A stretch of DNA of 64,000 nucleotides from Biomphalaria glabrata. Lineage: Eukaryota; Mollusca; Gastropoda; Planorbidae. The notes below the pieces were generated by a model. The model saw only the letters and a list, made by a program, of their open reading frames with translations, did not search any database and was not told the DNA's origin. This document shows positions 30,196 through 41,394 of this stretch, piece after piece (positions within the stretch are counted from its first letter, which is position 1; each line of letters begins with the position of its first letter). Both the position numbers and the translations under genes were made by a program. The stretch spans positions 31,036,036-31,100,035 of the forward strand of contig NC_074725.1 in assembly GCF_947242115.1 (NCBI RefSeq). The letters run 5' to 3'.

Positions 30196-32979
30196 ATTTA
30201 TGTCAAAATGCGCTGTCCAGTCCAAACTAACAAAAAATCGCATACAATTTCTCCCCTCTATTGCCGTTACAATCGCAGGATGTATTGGTAGTATATTAGT
30301 TAGTAGTACTAGTGTATAGAACAGAAAGAAAATGTTAATTTCCCATATAAAATGAAACAGATCAGCGAAGCATATTTTGCGCTACCATCTTCTGCAGAGG
30401 AAAACTATGAACTATGAACTATAACCCATATCTGTAAAGACGTATAAGCCAAAAATAGGGTGATCTCCCTTACACTATTGCAATACCAATTGTATAACTT
30501 TTTGGATGTTTTAAACATTAAACAGGCTTTAGTTAACTTCTTCGGCGTTATTTACTTTAAATAGTTCCTTTTAAATTAATTAACCATATTAATTAATCAT
30601 TCATATTAACAATTTCTTTGTCCGTTTTACAAGGGATTTTAAGAAAGAACACTAAAATATATTTACTGATTACTTCCCTTTTAGTATATTTTGAAAACTG
30701 GGACAACTCAGTCATCCCTCGTAAAGAGTAAAAGCGTTAAAATTTTACTTTGATCAGTGATAATACTTTAACAAAATTTAAATTTAATTTTTATTTATAA
30801 AATATAAATAAAATGAAAATAATTAAACAAAATAGTAAAAAAATTCTTTTTCTTTTAAATATAAATATTAAAAAATATTTAGGTATAAAAGATCAAAATT
30901 AAAACAAAAATTTTTACATACTTAATGTCAGAAACCCACATTTTCTTTAAGATCATACTTTTAGGGATCACTTCTAAAGGTAGTCTTGCCGAGACGTCGA
31001 GTTAATCTGGACGGCCCGAAAGCCACGATGACGAGATTGAGTCTCTACTTCTGAGCGTGAAGTCGATCACGAAACAGTTGCTTGCTCTCGCAACAGTTTC
31101 ACTGATCATTGAGGATCGTTCCTCTCCTCCTTTAGTGAGGAGACGGAGGAAGTAGAGGCAATCCGAGTGGTTTTATTTTTAAAATAAAATATACGATTGG
31201 CTAAATCACCTCCAGCAGATTTCACTCTTGAATAGAATATGCTAGTCACGAGGCCGCATTCTGAATTACTATTAATTTTTCAGATGGTCGCATCGTAAAT
31301 TGTGCAATCCTATTGAACGCACAGTGAAACAATATAGCGCTAATTAAATATATCAGGATTGTCCATTAACTTAAAGATATATATATATATATGAAAAAGT
31401 GTATGCGAGTGTGTATAGATATATATCCCAAATTATCCTTTTTATATATTTAAAGACCCTGTAACCATATAATTAAAAAAGCTAGTACTCCAAAAAAAAA
31501 AAAAAAAAAACAGTGATCGCCCCTTGAAATTGACAAGGGTTCGCCCCTTGAAATTGACAAGGGTTAAGACAATTCAAGACAGTACACAATCACAAAGGCC
31601 ACGCCTTGACCTTGTGACTGTAGAGACTTCAGTTTTGATCTACAAAGACGAGCGAGTTAGGCAGGAGAAAACGAGAGATCTCATTCGATTAAAACAGAGA
31701 ATCATATCGAAATGGAACATTAGGCCGGCAAGTCAAGGGACGGAAGCACAATAAGGAACCAGGAGCGAACACGTGAAAACCCAAGTAAAGGGAAAGAAGA
31801 GTATATCAACACTGTTTTTCTTCTGTTTTCCTATATTGAGAATCAAGCATGACCACATGATATCTACACAAACAATTCTTTGTATAAATTTGTACTTTTT
31901 AACAATTAGTTACTTCTTTACGAATATTGCCAAAATACCACCACTATCCGTATTGTGCATACCTGTGCAGTTTACATACAAATATATTATTTCTTACTAC
32001 CTTGCAGACTTTTCATCTCCATACAGACATTGCACATCTTCTATTGTTCTTATATTGAGCATCAACATAACCTCATATTTCAACAAGCTTCTACACCAAA
32101 TTGTTACTAAATAAGTATGTAGTTTCATCTTTTTTTTTTTTCATATGTCAGAGTTTTTTACTAATGTTAAAAAAAAAAAATTCTCCACCACTATTGTCAA
32201 TATTGCGCATGCTTGTGCAGTCTACAGAGAGATAATATATTTAAGAGGGGAAGAGGAAAAATAAAAAAAAAAGGGGGAAAATATTCAAGAAAAAAAAAGT
32301 ATATATATACACATATATATAGAAACATATAAAATAACTTTCAGTACGACTCTAATTGGCCCCTGTGACCAAAAAAAAAAAAAGCCGCAGAGAAATGGTC
32401 TCAAAACAGAAACTCCCGATATACTGACTCTAGCCGACAGGATTTCCACCTTGATGATGAGGAAGTAGTTTTCCAAATCTCAAGAGAGGAAATCAAAAAT
32501 TGTCATAAAAAGGGAGACAACAAAAGAAACAATATAAATGTTTAAATGCGTATGTTCGCATAAGTGTGTACACACATAGATGTGTATGCACGTTTGATAG
32601 AAGTTAATATAAAGAACTGGGGTAATATAGCAAAGCACAAGGGAAACAACCATAAGCAATGTAGACAAAGTGCAAAAAAATGTGACTACGATGTTTAAAA
32701 TGTTTTAATATCATTTAAGTTTCTACTTTCACTTTTTGATTGTTTCTATTTAATTACCTATTGTTGACATCCTCACCACATATATTTTAAGAGCCTTAAA
32801 TTTAAAAATAATCATTATATGCTATTGGGAAAAAATGACACCATATACAAAGCAATTTTAAACGTTAAAATATTATGACAACCTAAATGTAACTATTTGC
32901 ATTACCATGTTTGCAATCATTGTACTTTAAAATGTAAATACATAATTTGTACGCTTACTAATAAAATATGCATCTTTTT

Positions 32980-33020
<41 letters not shown>

Positions 33021-33394
33021 AAGAGGCCAATAGCCCAAAAAAGAGGCAATGCCCGATAAAGAGGCAAAGAAAAGAGGCAAAGGCCCAGGGATTCCTAGGA
33101 TGTAAACAGCTCGACAACTGAAGTCAAAAGCTAAAAAGCTGAGGTATCCAAACAAAAAAAAAAATAATAAAAAATTGATTAATCGCTTTGTAGGATATTA
33201 TCTGCTCTGCATGGTGTTGGATATTTAAAGAAACGGGGATGGGTGGCGAAAGATTGATAATGAAAGAAAAAGGGATACGTGTAATACTTATAGTCAACCA
33301 CTCACACACACCTAGCGTTTATAATGCCAGCGACGTAGGCTTGCTTTTGTTTCTTGTTCTATCACCAACTGTAAAAAATCATTTAGGATTTCAG
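30196..33394. other. AT-rich interval without recognised genes
   Basis: Contains a more GC-balanced island at about 30970-31180 with self-complementary segments (family unknown), the 24-bp tandem pair at 31505, two copies of a CACCACTAT...TGCGCAT...TGTGCAGT segment (31937 and 32187), several A-runs including about 33 bp at 32987-33019, and short ORFs without coding character. Confidence 0.6.
31505..31566. repeat. Two-unit 24-bp tandem repeat with internal inverted repeat
   Basis: CGCCCCTTGAAATTGACAAG plus GGTT, twice; CCCTTGAAATTGACAAGGG can fold on itself. Confidence 0.8.
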
Positions 33395-34203
33395 TCGTTC
33401 ACCATCATTGTCATCAAACTCCATTTGGGTGAGAGCCTGAGAGTCTCAAAACCTCTCTTGCAAAAGCCCTGGACAGAAACCCTGCTGTCTTGCGTACATA
33501 AACATAAATAAATAACAGCAGAAAGTAGTGAATTAAAATGCTACGAAAATAAGGGCATGCGCCGACCGAGGCTCGAACCCGTGACATTGGATTCGACACC
33601 ACCGCCTAGCGATAACGCACCAAGCGAAACTAACCTCTAGACCATCGGAATGTCCAAAAAAACATTCTTCTGATCCAGAGTCATTTCGCCCGTATGCAAA
33701 TTACCACCCCAGTGGTCAAAGGTCACAAGACATGCCCTTATTTTCGTAGCATTTTAATTTACTACTTTCTCTCTTTAAAAAAACTTGGTCCCTGGTGCTG
33801 TTATTTATTTATGTTTAATATATGTATGTATCATTTGTTTCAGCACCTAGCTTCAACTCTATGTCTTGCGTAGTGCATACATGTCGCCATACAGGTCGAG
33901 AATTTTGGTTTCCCAGACCTGTCGAGACGGAGATTAGCAAGTCTGGGGCAGTCAAACAGAATATGAGACACGGTTTCCTCTTCTTCTCCGCAGCGGGGGC
34001 ACCGTAAATCGAAATTTGGCCATAGCCGTGAGAAATATGAGCCAACAGGACGGTGGCCTGTCCTGCACTGTGCTATACTGTGCTTGCTCAGGCCTGGACA
34101 GCCTCCACCAAGGGGAAGTGCGGTCAGGGCGCCTCATGCGCGCCCAGACTCCACGGGCTATTTTGGACTTGTCCCAGCACTCAAACCACTTTTCCATTTC
34201 TGT
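33395..34203 (-). mobile_element. LINE ORF2 C-terminal fragment interrupted by a foldback element
   Basis: Minus sense in 33862-34203 reads VGSYFSRLWPNFDLRCPRCG and EEEETVSHILFDCPRLANLR, the Cys/His motif near the end of I/Jockey-type LINE ORFs. The rest continues at 33395-33496 beyond the insertion. Confidence 0.78.
33497..33861 (-). mobile_element. Foldback element with tRNA-like core, inserted in a LINE tail
   Basis: Flanked by an 11-bp direct repeat TGTCTTGCGTA (33486-33496 and 33862-33872). Arms pair over 21 bp without mismatch (33500-33520 with 33796-33816) and over 39 bp with one mismatch (33521-33559 with 33731-33769). On the minus strand, 33655-33558 has an A-box-like TGGTCTAGAGG and a B-box-like GGTTCGAGCC, as in tRNA genes and tRNA-derived SINEs. 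The interrupted LINE continues on both sides. Confidence 0.8.
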
Positions 34204-34544
34204 TTTTTTTTAGCGTTATAGCCAGAGCATGATGAAAATTTACACCTGTTCGGTGGGTGGAATTTGCCCTCCCTGGTGGGCCAAGGAGTCTGCAATAGTG
34301 TTGCCAGTCACACCCATTTCAATCGTTAATCATTTTCAATTCCAACATTTTAAAGTTAGACTTTTTACTTTTCACTGTTAAAACTATACTCAAACTGCAG
34401 TTACAGTAATTCCTGTTATTAGCTTGCAAACTCTTCATGAGTTTAAAAAGATGGGCGGACATCCACGCAGTAATTGGTCTGTTCGTGGGACTTAGAGACA
34501 CTAAGCCAGGTGTATCGCTCTCATTGGCAGGTGAAGGGATGAAA

Positions 34545-34810
34545 ACATTTATCTTATCTTATATAATACAGACGTTACTTCAAAAAAAGAAGATGATTAC
34601 GTCCAACGCGTCATGCATTTAGTCATGCATATTAACCAATGACTTAAATTCTGCCAAGTCACTGTTTTTCCTGGCTAGCCCGGGCAACCCATTCCATGCT
34701 CTAATAGCACTAGGGAAGAAGGAGTATTTGTAAATTACTCCGTAATGGTGAAGCTCACTGTAAACTCTATTTAATTTTCGCTTTATCTTTGCAGGAACGC
34801 CTGTCATTTT
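34545..34810 (-). mobile_element. LINE 3' tail (SFFPSAIRAWNGLP family), best-preserved copy
   Basis: Minus strand encodes VPAKIKRKLNRVYSELHHYG, then YKYSFFPSAIRAWNGLPGLA and [17 protein letters not shown], then stop. Confidence 0.8.
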
Positions 34811-34901
34811 CTAAAGACAAAAAAAAATATAATATTTTAAATACAATATGATTTTTAAAGTTCTAGTTTGTTACTTTTTTTTTCCAACTAAATTCGCAAG
34901 T

Positions 34902-34975
34902 GTCTCTGTGGCACAATCGGTCAGCTTAATTAGCAGTTAACTGAAAGGTTGGTGGTTTGAGCTCCCCTAGTGACG
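34902..34975 (+). pseudogene. tRNA-Asn(GTT)-like relic
   Basis: 74 bp aligned along its whole length with animal tRNA-Asn: GTCTCTGTGGCACAATCGGT, anticodon region CAGTTAACTG, GGTTGGTGGTTTGAGCTC. The anticodon stem no longer pairs well, the acceptor stem has a mismatch, and the B box is TTTGAGC for TTCGAGC, so it is likely a pseudogene or a tRNA-derived fragment. Confidence 0.65.
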
Positions 34976-35370
34976 TATTATCTTTTTTAAATTTAAAAAT
35001 ATCTGATAGAATAAGCAAGTAAAAGTGTACTGTTCAAAATGTTTTTTTATTTATAGTCTATGGTTTTATACAAACTAAATAGGCTATGTTGCTGGAGTAG
35101 AAAATATATAGGTCACAGTTTCAATGCAACTAAAATTTCTGAAAGTGAAGTTACGAAAGAAGAATATGCACACCTACCTATATTTATATAGTCTGATGTA
35201 TTTCTATGCATGAGATCAGACACATACAGTGCGTCTTTCTTAACGACAAAGTGGGGTACGCGTACCCCCCAGGGGCACGGGAAGACTTTGGAGGGGGGTA
35301 CGCGTGGCACCTCATTAACTACGCTGATTTTCTTTTTTTAAATCGACTAAGAGTAAGACTGCTTTATAGC

Positions 35371-35551
35371 TGCTGCCTGGTCGTGCGGTTTGCGCGCTGG
35401 ACTGTCGTTCGGATTTATCGACGGTCGAGGGTTCAAACCTTACCCGCTCCCATCCCCCGTCGTCCTGCGGGAGGTTTGGATTAGGAAGTAAACTATCTTC
35501 AACTCTGACGGAACATCCGAAACATGTAAAACATTTTACAAACATTTTTAA
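35371..35551 (+). mobile_element. tRNA-like SINE family 2, best copy
   Basis: TGCTGCCTGGTCGTGCGGTT, GAGGGTTCAAACCTTACCCG (B-box like) to GACGGAACATCCGAAACATG. Confidence 0.82.
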
Positions 35552-36019
35552 TAAATATAAATTTTTATTGATCCTTACGGAAATTTGTTGTGATTACAAG
35601 GACTCTTTTCTCATATAAAGACAACACAACAGAAAAATACACATAAATACAACAGACACAACATAAAGAGTTCATTCAGCGACTACACACAGGTATCTTA
35701 GTGCTTTTCATGTTCCCTGGTCAACGAGTGGGCGGTGATACGTTTTGCACTAGTGATTTGTTCGGTTAAAGCCTTAGGCTTAGGCTCGTTATTAAGTTCC
35801 AAGATGGCGGGTGTGTTGTCCATACTGTCAATCGTTTTACATCAAAACACCAGAAATATCCAGTTATTATGTTCAGTCTTCTCATAGATGCAAGGCGAGG
35901 GGTACTCTGTACTCAGCGTAACAAAAATTATACAAGGGTACACTCTAGCCAAAAGTTTGGGAAACACTGATTTAGATGATAGTCGAGTTCTGAACAAACA
36001 CAGCATAATGTTATACCGT

Positions 36020-36235
36020 TCTTATCTTATCTTATATAATACAGACGTTACTTCACAAAAGAAGATGATTACGCCCTACGCGTCATGCATTCAGTCATGC
36101 ATATTAACCAATGACTTAAATTCTGCCAAGCCACTGGTTTTCCTGACTAGCTCAGGCAACTCATTCCATGCTCTAATAGCACTAGGGAAGAAGGAGCATT
36201 TGTTCCGTCTCCGTACTAACGTCTAACAAATGAAA
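36020..36235 (-). mobile_element. LINE 3' tail (SFFPSAIRAWNGLP family)
   Basis: Minus sense, close copy of the 34545 fragment, 5' truncated. Confidence 0.78.
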
Positions 36236-37129
36236 CATATGTATGCGACGTTAAGTCTGTTTCTAATTTTTAATAAACTGACATTATAAAATATACAATA
36301 ACTATTGAATACATTTTATAAACTATGGGATTTTTTTAAAACAATAGACACTCAACAATCAGTAAAAGTAGGTAATCAGCTCACTGTATTGGTTCAATAA
36401 AAAGAATAAACTAATGATAGTATTTATTGGTAAATGTTTTAAGAGAGCAGATGGGGGGAGGGCACTCTGAGCTAACCGCACCTGATGACACCGACCCTAG
36501 TTACGCCGATGGAATGGATCCATAGACTTATAAATAGATCATAATGAAAATGCGCATCAGAGTAAAAGTCTAAAACTAAAACACCAAGAAATGCATTTTT
36601 GTTTCACTTGATAGAAGAGTTCTTACTATTTGCACTGTTTCATCAATATAGGCTACAACCAAGGAAATCGCGTTGACTATTAGATCTAGATCTACATCTA
36701 GAATACAAGAATGACACTTGTACCTACTTGTACATTAACATTTTTACTGGTAATGTTTTCTTTCTGTATCAGTGAGAGGTTAAATATCTTAGATTTAAGT
36801 ATCTTATCCTAATGCTGTTGGAGTTTATATTCTGTATTAATGAGAGCGAAGATTTATCTAAAACATGTTATTGTTGGTAATTTTTTAATAACAAGAATAC
36901 GATTAAAGCTTTACATGTTTCGGGTGTTCCTTTATAAACCAAGAATATTAAAGATTCCTCAGATTTAAAAAAAAAATAATTTTATTTCACATCCAATGTC
37001 GAGCTTTTTACACCCTAAGAGTCCTTAGGCTTTTGTCTCTTTTTTTTTTTTGGGGGGGGGGGGGAGTGGGGCTACAATATACAGGTACATTCATTCAATC
37101 TTTTATTCTTTCTTCATTCTTCTTTTCAT
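36236..37129. other. Interval without recognised genes
   Basis: AT-rich unique-looking sequence; one GGGGGAGGG patch at 36452 and a T/G run at 37040-37066. No coding signal seen. Confidence 0.5.
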
Positions 37130-37330
37130 TCATGAAACTGAACAATTACTTTCACCTATCCCATAGTATGTTGTACCGTTGGGGCACCACACAAGATTTG
37201 TCAACCATAGTTCTCCATTCCTCTCTGTCTTTGTCTTGGATAGAGCCTCTATCAATGGCAGGCCAGTCCATTATTTTGATGTCTTCCCATCGCTTTCTCT
37301 GTCTGCCTCTTTTTTTCTGGTACTGTTCCA
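37130..37330 (-). mobile_element. LINE ORF2 C-terminal fragment (KRWEDNI family)
   Basis: Minus strand reads RGRQRKRWEDIKIMDWPAID-like sequence, then a degenerate LxxLVWCPNGT ending. Shorter relatives are at 41110-41215 and 50350-50435. Confidence 0.65.
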
Positions 37331-37799
37331 TGAAAGAAGGTATTTACAAGCCCCGAAAATGTAATAAGGCCATAGAGTTTAACTTTTGTTTTTTTTTTTT
37401 ACAATAGTTAGCAATTGCTCTGGAAACCTGTCTTCGTTTGTGATTAACTTAGTTGTATAATTTATTAATAATTTACTATTGTGTTTTCTATAATTTTTCT
37501 AAAGCTAATATCTAGTAGGCCTATATTGCTATTAATTTACAAGATTCACATATGTATTCCAAATTATGAGCCTCTGTATTAAGCGTTTATTATTCTAAAA
37601 ATGCTGAATTTTGTAGTATGGAATGTATGGAGTTGAAATGTATGGGCGATGTCTAAAGATAAATACAAAAAAAACTTAGAGCTAGGTTTTACTTTTTTTT
37701 TATTACATTGGTGTACAGTTGTTATTCTTTTATAATAGAGTGTAGATAAGTTCTAGAGTGCTCTAAAACTAGAAGTACAAAAAAACTTTAACCAAACCA

Positions 37800-37982
37800 T
37801 AACCCCAACCAACCATCCAACCAACCCCACCATACGTTCAACCAATAAACCATCCATCCAACCAACCAAATACCAACTATTCATCCAACCAAACAACCAA
37901 CCATCTAACCAATCATCCATCCATCCAACCTAATACATAGGTACCATCCCTTCAACAATCAAATACCAACCACCCATTCAAC
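37800..37982. repeat. CCAA/CCAT-rich simple repeat
   Basis: Degenerate CCAACCATCCAACCAACC over about 180 bp. Confidence 0.85.
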
Positions 37983-38082
37983 CCTTGGCGATACAGCCTA
38001 TGGAGGGTTGTGGGTTGCTTCAACACATACTTCCTTTCAGGTCTCTCTCGTCTCCAGCTCTAGTTGCTTTAGATCTGCCTCT

Positions 38083-38571
38083 CAGTGGCGTAGCTATGGT
38101 GCGGGGATGGGTGAGAGAATTGGAAAATCCCCCTGGGCCCTGGACCCTAAATGAGGTCGGCTCCCAAATGAGGCTTCGACATTAAAAAAAAATATTAAAT
38201 ATTACGCCATTATCTCAGGTCATCTTCTTCTTCTTCATCGTTCTCATTGTTATGTTGGAGTGTTCATATGACTAGACCAATACATGAGATGAACTGCGCA
38301 GTGGTTTCCAAATCAGGGAGCTCTCCATATAGTTTTCTTTCTAATGTGGTGTTTTGGGGCCAGTGTCTTATACGGGCGTCTTGGTAGAGAGAGCAGTTTT
38401 GGCATTTTCTGGTGATACTCCACATGGGCAGATTTCACTGGTTCCAATTTTGAGCTTCCGGAACATGTGTTGTCGCATTCTCATGTCATGATGTTGAATG
38501 TCAAAATGCAAGGGCCCCTAAAGGGGTCAAGCCCCCCCCCCCATGACGGCAAATTCCTAGCTACACCACTG
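38083..38571. mobile_element. hAT-type MITE with perfect 8-bp target duplication and an internal LINE tail
   Basis: The element starts CAGTGGCGTAGCTATGG and ends CTAGCTACACCACTG (inverted termini, about 13 of 15 bases matching). It is flanked on both sides by CTGCCTCT (38075-38082 and 38572-38579), an 8-bp duplication typical of hAT. No transposase is encoded. A LINE 3' tail at about 38222-38505 lies inside it, so the original MITE was only about 200 bp. Confidence 0.82.
38222..38505 (-). mobile_element. LINE 3' tail nested in the hAT MITE
   Basis: Sense strand is minus. It encodes the end of a reverse-transcriptase ORF ([13 protein letters not shown]-type ending, here in degenerate form) and matches fragments at 21405, 39496, 45030 and 63615. 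Confidence 0.65.
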
Positions 38572-39495
38572 CTGCCTCTACACCATCAAGCCATCGTATT
38601 CTTGATCTGCCTTTGAGGCACCTGCCCTTTGACTTTTGCAAATGAACTATTTTCCTCTTCTGTTCTCTGGCATTATCTTATTTTTAGACTTGTCTAAGGA
38701 AGGCTGTTCTTCGTTTATTTCCGTCACTCTTTCATTTCATTTTGTATGATTCACTGACATGTTTGATCAATTAAATGCGAGCCTTTTTTAATATGTATGT
38801 TGTCTTCTTTAGCGCTTCCCGTAAGAGGAGAAGCTGCTATTAGATCGTGTATTCTGACAGTCCGTCCGTGACGTTAACAAGCGAAATAAAATATAAAAAA
38901 ATACTCACAAAAATATATCCTTTATATTGAGTGTATACGATTCGATTAGTCATGTAATAGAATATGTAACAGATCTGGACTAACAATACAAAAGCAGTGC
39001 GATTCGAAATATTTTTGTTACCAATTGTTTTTTTGTTTAGCGCAATGTCATACTTTTAGCGTTCTCAATACGCTATGATCCAATCACTTTGTTTGGACTA
39101 GATGGAAAAGAGGTAGGGGAGAAAGAACGGGGTGTCTGGGTGATCGCTTTTTCAATAGTGTTTAAAAAAAAAAAACGGAACGACCTGAAGTCGAACTTGT
39201 GGGTTAAAGCCTTCTCAGGCTTCTCAAGCTAACGCGGTAACCACTCTGCTAGCGAAGAGTCCTGAATGTGGAAGATTGTCTAGTTATCTATTGTTTCTAT
39301 TTCATGTTTGTGTTCACTCTGACGACAAGCTAATCTAAAGGGCAATAATTCAGCTTACACCATCACTTCAGTCAAGTACTATTTCTTTCCCTTGTTTGAA
39401 ATACCAAACAAAACAATTTATTACAAATAATTAATTACCTAATTGTTTAATTTTGTATATTGATTCATGTGTTTTCAAATAAAAGAAATACTCCT

Positions 39496-39662
39496 TCTTC
39501 TTCGTTCTCATTTTTATGTTGGAGCGTTCAGATTACTAGACCAGTATATGAGATGAACTGCGCAGTGGTTTCCAAATCAGGGAGCTCTCCATATAGTTTC
39601 GTCTCTATTGGGGTGTTTCGGGGCCAGAGTCTTGTTCTGGCCTCTTGGTAAAGAGAGGTAAA
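39496..39662 (-). mobile_element. LINE 3' tail ([13 protein letters not shown] family)
   Basis: Close copy of the 38222 fragment, shorter, minus sense. Confidence 0.7.
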
Positions 39663-40077
39663 AGATATAATTGTGCGAAATTTCAGCTTGATCCGAGATT
39701 GGACGTCGCAGAAATGACGTGTACAAACTTTTGGCCTGACAGACAGAATGAGTTTAAATGAAACGGATTTTACAAATGTTTTCCAAAAGCTAATCCTTTA
39801 ATTTTCAAAATGAATTAAGCAAAGCGTTATAATAATTGTAAAAAAAGTACGCCTCTTTTACACCAATGTAACAATGTAGGCCTATAAATGTAAGTAAAAT
39901 AGTGTATTATTATTTGTACATATATCCTTACGCATTCAATATTGAGATTAGGAAAAAAAACAAAAAAAAACTTGAAGATAATGGCGGATTACATGATTAA
40001 GACAATTGGCTTCTTTTTTTTTTTTAATGCACGATTTTGCTTCAGTGTTAAATATAATTAGCTTCCTAGTTCAAATC

Positions 40078-40186
40078 TTTCGCAGGATGACGGGGGATGG
40101 AAGCGGGCAGGGTTTGAACTCGGGACCATCGAGAAATCCGAACGACTGCCCGGTTGCGTAGCGCACGATCATCAGCCATAGCCATC
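40078..40186 (-). mobile_element. tRNA-like SINE family 2, partial
   Basis: Minus copy: GCAGGATGACGGGGGATGGA to the diverged CGATCATCAGCCAT. Confidence 0.72.
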
Positions 40187-40820
40187 TATAAGCCTAAATC
40201 AATTTAAGGGATTGTCTATAATCTATATCACATAATATGGTGCTACGTACAGAAGAGACTTTTAATGATACAATAACAGACTCATATATGGTAGATTATG
40301 ATGACTTTAATCTTGAGTTACAATTAATAATGTGTCAACAATAACTTTGATTACATTACTCCATTTTCGGATTCCATCTTCTCTCCCCTTTCAACACACA
40401 TTCCACATTCACACTATGCTGCCCACGTAACATATGGGTTTAAAAAAAATATTTTATCATAGTCAAAAATGGTTTTTAGCGGCCCCCGAAAGGGGAAAAG
40501 ACGCTATTAGTTTTGTGCGAAATGTCTGTCCGTCTGTCCGTCCGTCCCGTTTAGATCTCGTAAACTAGAAAAGATATTGAAAATCCGACATCACAATATT
40601 TTAGACCATTCAAAATTCTGATGCAACGGCTACTTTTTTTTTTCTGAAAGCGAAAAATCTAATTTTAAAATCAGTTATGCAAGCAGTTTTTTAAAGAGAA
40701 AAAACTAATTAGAAAGCATTATAAGTTAGACCTAATTTAAAACGAATAGTAATCTTGTAAACTTCATTTTCATGAACTTTTTTAAATTGATAGATTGGTT
40801 GTAAGACATCAGTTAGGCCA

Positions 40821-41093
40821 GGGGAGGCGCGGTGGCTGATCGGTAAAGCGCTTGGCTTCCGAACCGGGGGTCTCGGGTTCAAATCCTGGTGAAGACTGGG
40901 ATTTTCAACTTTGGAATCTTTGGGCGCCTCTGAGTCCACTCAGCTCTAATGGGTACCTGACATTAGTTGGGGAAAAGTAAAGGCGATTGGTCGCTGTGCT
41001 GGCTACATGACACCCTCGTTAACCGTAGGCCACAAAAACAGATGAACTTTACATCATCTGCCCTATAGACCACAAGGTCTGAAAGGGGAACTA
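40821..41093 (+). mobile_element. tRNA-derived SINE family 1, best copy
   Basis: About 272 bp: GAGGCGCGGTGGCTGATCGG (A-box side), GGGTTCAAATCCTGG (B box), GGGTACCTGACATTAGTTGG in the body, and the tail CACAAGGTCTGAAAGGGGAA. Confidence 0.88.
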
Positions 41094-41109
41094 GTTAGGC
41101 CAGGTTCAC

Positions 41110-41215
41110 ATCTAACTTTACATCACTTTTACCTATCCGGGAAAGTTGGTGCACTACACAAGATCCGTTAACCTTCTTTCTCCATTCTTATCTCTCATTT
41201 GTCTTTGATATAATT
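41110..41215 (-). mobile_element. LINE fragment (KRWEDNI family)
   Basis: GCACTACACAAGATCCGTTA and flanks match 37130-37330. It lies just upstream of serine protease homologue A. Confidence 0.55.
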
Positions 41216-41394
41216 TCATTCGGATGTTCTTTCTGAAAATATTGAAGCCTGCCTGGGTGGACCACTTCGGGGGCCAATTTTGAGTTTGTGTCTCCACACA
41301 AACTGTCTTAGTAACCTTGTTTGTCTTGTAACCTGTTTTACGTATCCCATTCTGTTCAACTGATTGCATGTAATGAATTCCTCTATTTTTCTAG

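Noticed and set aside
31773-32114. 113-residue hydrophobic ORF
   Set aside because: No family resemblance, AT-rich composition with typical chance residues (Phe, Ile, Tyr), no splice or start context.
33414-34213. Several 60-81 residue ORFs
   Set aside because: Off-frame readings of the LINE tail and foldback element.
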